From Phycisphaerae bacterium (GTDB lineage Bacteria > Planctomycetota > Phycisphaerae > UBA1845 > PWPN01), in NCBI GenBank assembly GCA_012729395.1, contig JAAYDF010000174.1:1-35280 (forward strand): 35,280 bases of DNA. Direction: 5' to 3'. Of this stretch, positions 32,593 through 35,280 are shown in pieces. How positions within the stretch are numbered: the stretch's first letter is position 1; each line of letters opens with the position of its first letter. The notes below the pieces were generated by a model that had not been told where the DNA came from, did not search any database, and saw only the letters and a list, made by a program, of their open reading frames with translations. A program made the translations under genes and the position numbers.

Positions 32593-33933
32593 GAGTACGC
32601 GGACAACGGCGGGACGCTCACCCTGCGGCGGTCGTACGTGCACGGGCTGCAGTACATTGACGAGCGGGCGGTGATGCGGGACCATGAGGGGGATGGGCAG
32701 GATTACTACTACCTGCTGCAGGAGCTCTATAGCGTGTCGGGTCTGGCGACGAGCAACGGGCTGCGGGCGGAGCATGCGGTGTACGACGCCTACGGGCAGG
32801 CGACGCTCTACGCCTGGCCGTCGGCGGACGTGAACGGCGACGGGACGGTGAATATCTTCGACCAGGTCGCGGTGCGTGATGCCCTCAACACCATCTCGCC
32901 GCTGCGGGATGTGAACCTCGACGGCGCGGTGAACATCTTCGACCTGGTGACCGTGCGTGGCCAGCTCGATACCTCGGCCGTGGCCACCACGACCAGCAAC
33001 GTGGGCAACCCCTACTACTTCACCGGCCGGCTGACCGACACCCTCCACGCCTCCGACCTGCTGACCGCCAACGACCCTCACTTCCGCCGCCTCCAGGACA
33101 ACCGCAACCGAACCTACGACCCGAAACACGGACGCTGGCTGCAAAGGGATCAATTAGGAATCAGCCCGAGTAGTCCATTTCCTGGCATGCCCATTGATCC
33201 GACGAACCAATATGCGGATGGTGTACTCCTATACGCGTACGTGGCATCTGACCCAATTACCCGCCAAGATCCCTATGGCTTGCTTTCCGCAGACGACATT
33301 TTCGGTGCTGCCATGACATTTTGCCTTAACAGCACCGAGCAAAGGTCTTTCTATGTGGGCCTTCCTGTTGGCCCACTTGGGGAAGTAGGTGTCCAGATCT
33401 CAGTCCAGCGGCATCCTAACTCTTGCTGCTGCTGTGATGTAGCTTTGTCTGGCCAGGGAAGCATAGATGTAACTGGAAAGGTCCGAAGGGCGCTGGATGT
33501 GATACACAATCAAACCGCTCGTCGCTTTATCAAGCGTTACATGCCAACGGTAGAGGCCTCTCTCACTTTGGGCGGCACAGGAACTATCTGTCGTTCTAGG
33601 AGAGGTGGCTACAGTGGTAGCTTCTGTACAATACAGGGATCCCTTACGGGCGACTTTGGGTTTAAGAAGCCGGATGGGCGAACGAATAAGGGGGTGTGGG
33701 TGTGCATTGGACCAGTGTGTGTTAGACTGTCAGGCTCGATCGGCGGGTCACTCACTCAAGATATATGCGGCCAGAAGGGGGGCTCGAGTGCGAGCGTCAC
33801 GTTTAGCGCAGCCGTGGGAGTAAGAATCTCGGACTACCTAGTATTCGAAGGATCAATTGACCCACAGCTAGCACCGCTAGGTACATGGGATGGCTTCGCT
33901 TGGCTCTCACCTGGGAATCTGGACTGCAATTGA
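32461..33933 (+). CDS. chimeric, 5'-truncated RHS protein with internal dockerin
   Basis: A 491-codon open frame, parts in order: transposase remnant (1-44); RHS core (about 49-118: RRSYVHGLQYIDERAVMRD, YYYLLQELYSVSGLATSN, AVYDAYGQATLY); a type I dockerin (about 121-172) with two calcium loops, DVNGDGTVNIFD (123-134) and DVNLDGAVNIFD (150-161); RHS core resumes at NPYYFTGRL (183) and DPKHGRWLQRDQLG, ending with the conserved DPYGL (270-274); then a C-terminal domain (275-491) with 11 Cys including CCCC, rich in Gly and beta-strand patterns, which I do not recognise. Normal RHS proteins have long repeats and a signal peptide before this core; here they are missing and there is no good ribosome site, so it may be a pseudogene. 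Base composition drops from about 33145 onward. Confidence 0.6.
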   Translation: MGSMTKCPRMPLGRRTHQVMNQAAGGSRLFENAADDKAFERAVAEYADNGGTLTLRRSYVHGLQYIDERAVMRDHEGDGQDYYYLLQELYSVSGLATSNGLRAEHAVYDAYGQATLYAWPSADVNGDGTVNIFDQVAVRDALNTISPLRDVNLDGAVNIFDLVTVRGQLDTSAVATTTSNVGNPYYFTGRLTDTLHASDLLTANDPHFRRLQDNRNRTYDPKHGRWLQRDQLGISPSSPFPGMPIDPTNQYADGVLLYAYVASDPITRQDPYGLLSADDIFGAAMTFCLNSTEQRSFYVGLPVGPLGEVGVQISVQRHPNSCCCCDVALSGQGSIDVTGKVRRALDVIHNQTARRFIKRYMPTVEASLTLGGTGTICRSRRGGYSGSFCTIQGSLTGDFGFKKPDGRTNKGVWVCIGPVCVRLSGSIGGSLTQDICGQKGGSSASVTFSAAVGVRISDYLVFEGSIDPQLAPLGTWDGFAWLSPGNLDCN

Positions 33934-33960
33934 CTCGATCCGGGGTGCGCATTCCCAGTA

Positions 33961-33984
33961 CTGGATAGTGCGGCCTCTATCCAG
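33961..33984 (+). terminator. hairpin after the RHS frame
   Basis: CTGGATAG (33961-33968) and CTATCCAG (33977-33984) form a perfect 8-bp stem with an 8-base loop, 28 bases after the RHS stop. No T-run follows, so termination is uncertain. Further on, GTACGCAGGA occurs twice about 28 bases apart before the next gene. Confidence 0.35.
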
Positions 33985-34071
33985 CGGTACGCAGGAGCAT
34001 CCCAGGCAGCGAGCGTACGCAGGAAGTGTCTATGGTGTTTTGCACATAGCTATCACCAAGTAGGAGCCGAT

Positions 34072-34848
34072 GTGGCAGACTGCAATACCTATCGGATTAG
34101 ACGCAAGAACCTCGGGTGCTTAACCGCACTAATGCTGCTACCTAGTCTCATAGGTGTGTCCCTAGGTGCCTATTTGCTAAGCCGGGCACTCTGCATAACG
34201 AATAGCGTCAAGGACCTGCTTGTCATTGGCGGGTTAGCCCTATGGACTGCTCCCTGGTTATTGCTTCTCGGCTTTCTATGTATTCAGTGGCGCTCGGTGG
34301 TTAGTATTAGCCATCATGGACTTGAGGTACGTTCGTATCGAAACAGGTATCATATCAAGTGGCATGACATCACGATGGTGCAGGTGAGGGGTGATACAAA
34401 CAGGTTCGGCCTTTATCGAGTCGCGGCATTTAAGTCTTTGCATGGGGCGCAATTCAAAACAACAGAAGCGGATGTTAGTGGGTTTGTCGAGCTTCTAATG
34501 GCTGCCAAATGCAGACTCGATTGTGATCACTCTGGCGGCCGCTTGGGTATTAACACAGCCAGGAGTATTGGTGTGCAGCCATCGTACTGGGATTCAGTGA
34601 TTATGCCTGAAGGTCTCGACGTTGATGACGTGGAGTGGATTGCAATATCCTTACATGAGCACTTTCCGTATGTTGACCCCGTAGAGGCAACTGACCAGGA
34701 TCTTACGAAGTGGGTTCAAGGACTCATTCGTACTCCTTGCAAGCACTCCCCTTGTGTCGGCGATATGAACACGATCCGAACTGAGTGGTCTAATGTCTAC
34801 AGCACAAGGAGGCATTCACTGACACAGTTATGCACTGTAGTCTTATAG
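34072..34848 (+). CDS. membrane protein of unknown function, possible partner of the RHS module
   Basis: A 258-residue protein with two membrane helices near the start (about 17-40, LTALMLLPSLIGVSLGAYLL; about 46-73, VIGGLALWTAPWLLLLGFLC). After them comes a cytoplasmic beta segment, SVVSISHHGLEVRSYRNRYH and IKWHDITMVQVRG, of the kind seen in bacterial PH-like membrane proteins, and then a less regular C-terminal part with several Cys. No enzyme motif is present. The start is GTG at 34072 with TAGGAG upstream; the overlapping ATG at 34070 leads to an early stop. Base composition is clearly lower in G+C than the genes to the left, the same as the RHS C-terminal part. Position right after an RHS C-terminal domain suggests an immunity protein, an inference only. 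Confidence 0.6.
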   Translation: MADCNTYRIRRKNLGCLTALMLLPSLIGVSLGAYLLSRALCITNSVKDLLVIGGLALWTAPWLLLLGFLCIQWRSVVSISHHGLEVRSYRNRYHIKWHDITMVQVRGDTNRFGLYRVAAFKSLHGAQFKTTEADVSGFVELLMAAKCRLDCDHSGGRLGINTARSIGVQPSYWDSVIMPEGLDVDDVEWIAISLHEHFPYVDPVEATDQDLTKWVQGLIRTPCKHSPCVGDMNTIRTEWSNVYSTRRHSLTQLCTVVL

Positions 34849-34945
34849 CGTCCTTGCTGCTATGGCAATCACCGGGAGGTTCCTAGATCAAAGGGGCCAT
34901 CACTGATTCTTAACATTCGTTTCGGTCGATGGTATGTTCCAGGCC

Positions 34946-34993
34946 ATGCCTCGAACTGCCAGAGCGATTGAAGCCGGGTTGGTGTATCACGCG
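34946..34993 (+). pseudogene. second transposase 5' remnant (REP-associated, Y1/HUH)
   Basis: The codons from ATG 34946 read MPRTARAIEAGLVYHA, very close to the first residues of REP-associated transposases (MPR-xAR-xxxxG-xVYHV-xNR). After the His the match stops; the following LNRGN-type sequence is not found in any frame, so the gene was broken here by deletion or recombination. It is a different sequence from the remnant at 32461, so the two are not copies of each other. Confidence 0.5.
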
Positions 34994-35113
34994 GACAGAA
35001 CACGGGCTAGGTTTGGCCTCCAGGGCAAGATGCATGCGATCGTGCACGACGGGGGCAACAGGGTGGGCCTGCCCGGCGTCCCTTGCGGCCAAGACTGCGA
35101 TGAGGTTCGGCGC

Positions 35114-35235
35114 TCCTCGCGAGGAAGTACGCGTCGATGGTGCGAACCGCAAAGCGGTTCCAGACCACAGCCCGGGGTCGCGCAGCGCACCCCGGGAAGC
35201 CATGCCCGCCATCGGATCTCAACCCTGGAAGGGTT
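35114..35235. repeat. group of four perfect palindromes
   Basis: Four perfect inverted repeats lie within 122 bases: TCCTCGCGAGGA (35114-35125), GAACCGC-AAA-GCGGTTC (35144-35160), CCCGGGGT with ACCCCGGG around a ten-base centre (35171-35196) and AACCCT-GGA-AGGGTT (35221-35235). I recall similar mosaics with these words between genes of planctomycetes and other bacteria. In single-stranded DNA or RNA each would fold separately. Confidence 0.65.
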
Positions 35236-35280
35236 GCATTCCTGTTCGTCGGCGTGCGGGGACGGCCTGAGGGATGAAAC

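Larger units (their letters stand above)
34849..35280. other. right-end stretch, mobile remnants and palindromes
   Basis: No intact gene is supported between the membrane protein and the window end. A frame on the plus strand is open from 34946 to the edge, but only its first 16 codons look like protein. The content is a transposase remnant and four palindromes, listed separately. Confidence 0.5.

Noticed and set aside
34994-35280. Continuation of the frame from 34946 as a real gene
   Set aside because: It stays open to the window edge, but after 16 codons it only translates palindromes and shows no transposase motif.

Overview
The window is a chromosomal segment of a G+C-rich bacterium, most likely a planctomycete of the Phycisphaerae type. 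This rests on several sequence traits together: a V-type ATPase operon in the PVC-superphylum order (E, DUF2764, A, B, D, I, K), a zinc-ribbon RDD membrane protein with the CGYNLTGNISGRCPECG tail common in Phycisphaerae, a Tat-type Gfo/Idh oxidoreductase, a dockerin-bearing RHS fragment, long TPR proteins and very loose gene packing. The taxonomic call is an inference; no rRNA or tRNA gene is visible.

Left part (1-10.1 kb). A radical SAM/SPASM enzyme of the heme-pathway type (143-1345) converges on an outer-membrane barrel protein and a tiny exported protein on the minus strand. After a 1 kb gap come a small SET-domain protein (plus strand) and a PIN-PhoH ATPase (minus strand) whose promoter predicts an almost leaderless mRNA. 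Two TPR proteins form a minus-strand operon, divergent from a lipoprotein related to periplasmic sugar-binding proteins.

Middle part (10.2-22.7 kb). The minus strand carries a CYTH-domain protein, leucyl-tRNA synthetase, the RDD/zinc-ribbon protein and the seven-gene V-ATPase operon (transcribed E to K, with 4-bp stop/start overlaps). The proteolipid K keeps the Ser/Thr, two Gln and Glu that bind Na+ in the Enterococcus hirae enzyme, so this ATPase may couple to sodium.

Right part (23.2-35.3 kb). A PAS histidine kinase without a neighbouring regulator, a Mpo1-like (DUF962) protein and a DUF3592 protein lie on the plus strand. A ferredoxin-NADP reductase (minus strand) is separated from parB by a 724-bp gap holding two near-consensus parS centromere sites and no parA. 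A Tat-exported oxidoreductase and a HEAT-repeat exported protein follow. The last 3 kb is a patchwork: the start of a REP-associated (Y1/HUH) transposase runs in frame into a 5'-truncated RHS core that contains a complete dockerin. The RHS C-terminal module and the next gene, a membrane protein, are clearly lower in G+C, like an exchanged effector/immunity cassette. A second transposase start and a group of perfect palindromes end the window.

The main structural find is a 117-bp element present twice (5761-5877 and 24482-24598) with one mismatch. It is built as two inverted GTAG-plus-hairpin units, the layout of a REPIN. Both copies sit directly behind a gene's stop codon in the same orientation relative to that gene. 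With the two transposase remnants, this points to an active or recently active REPIN/RAYT system in this genome.
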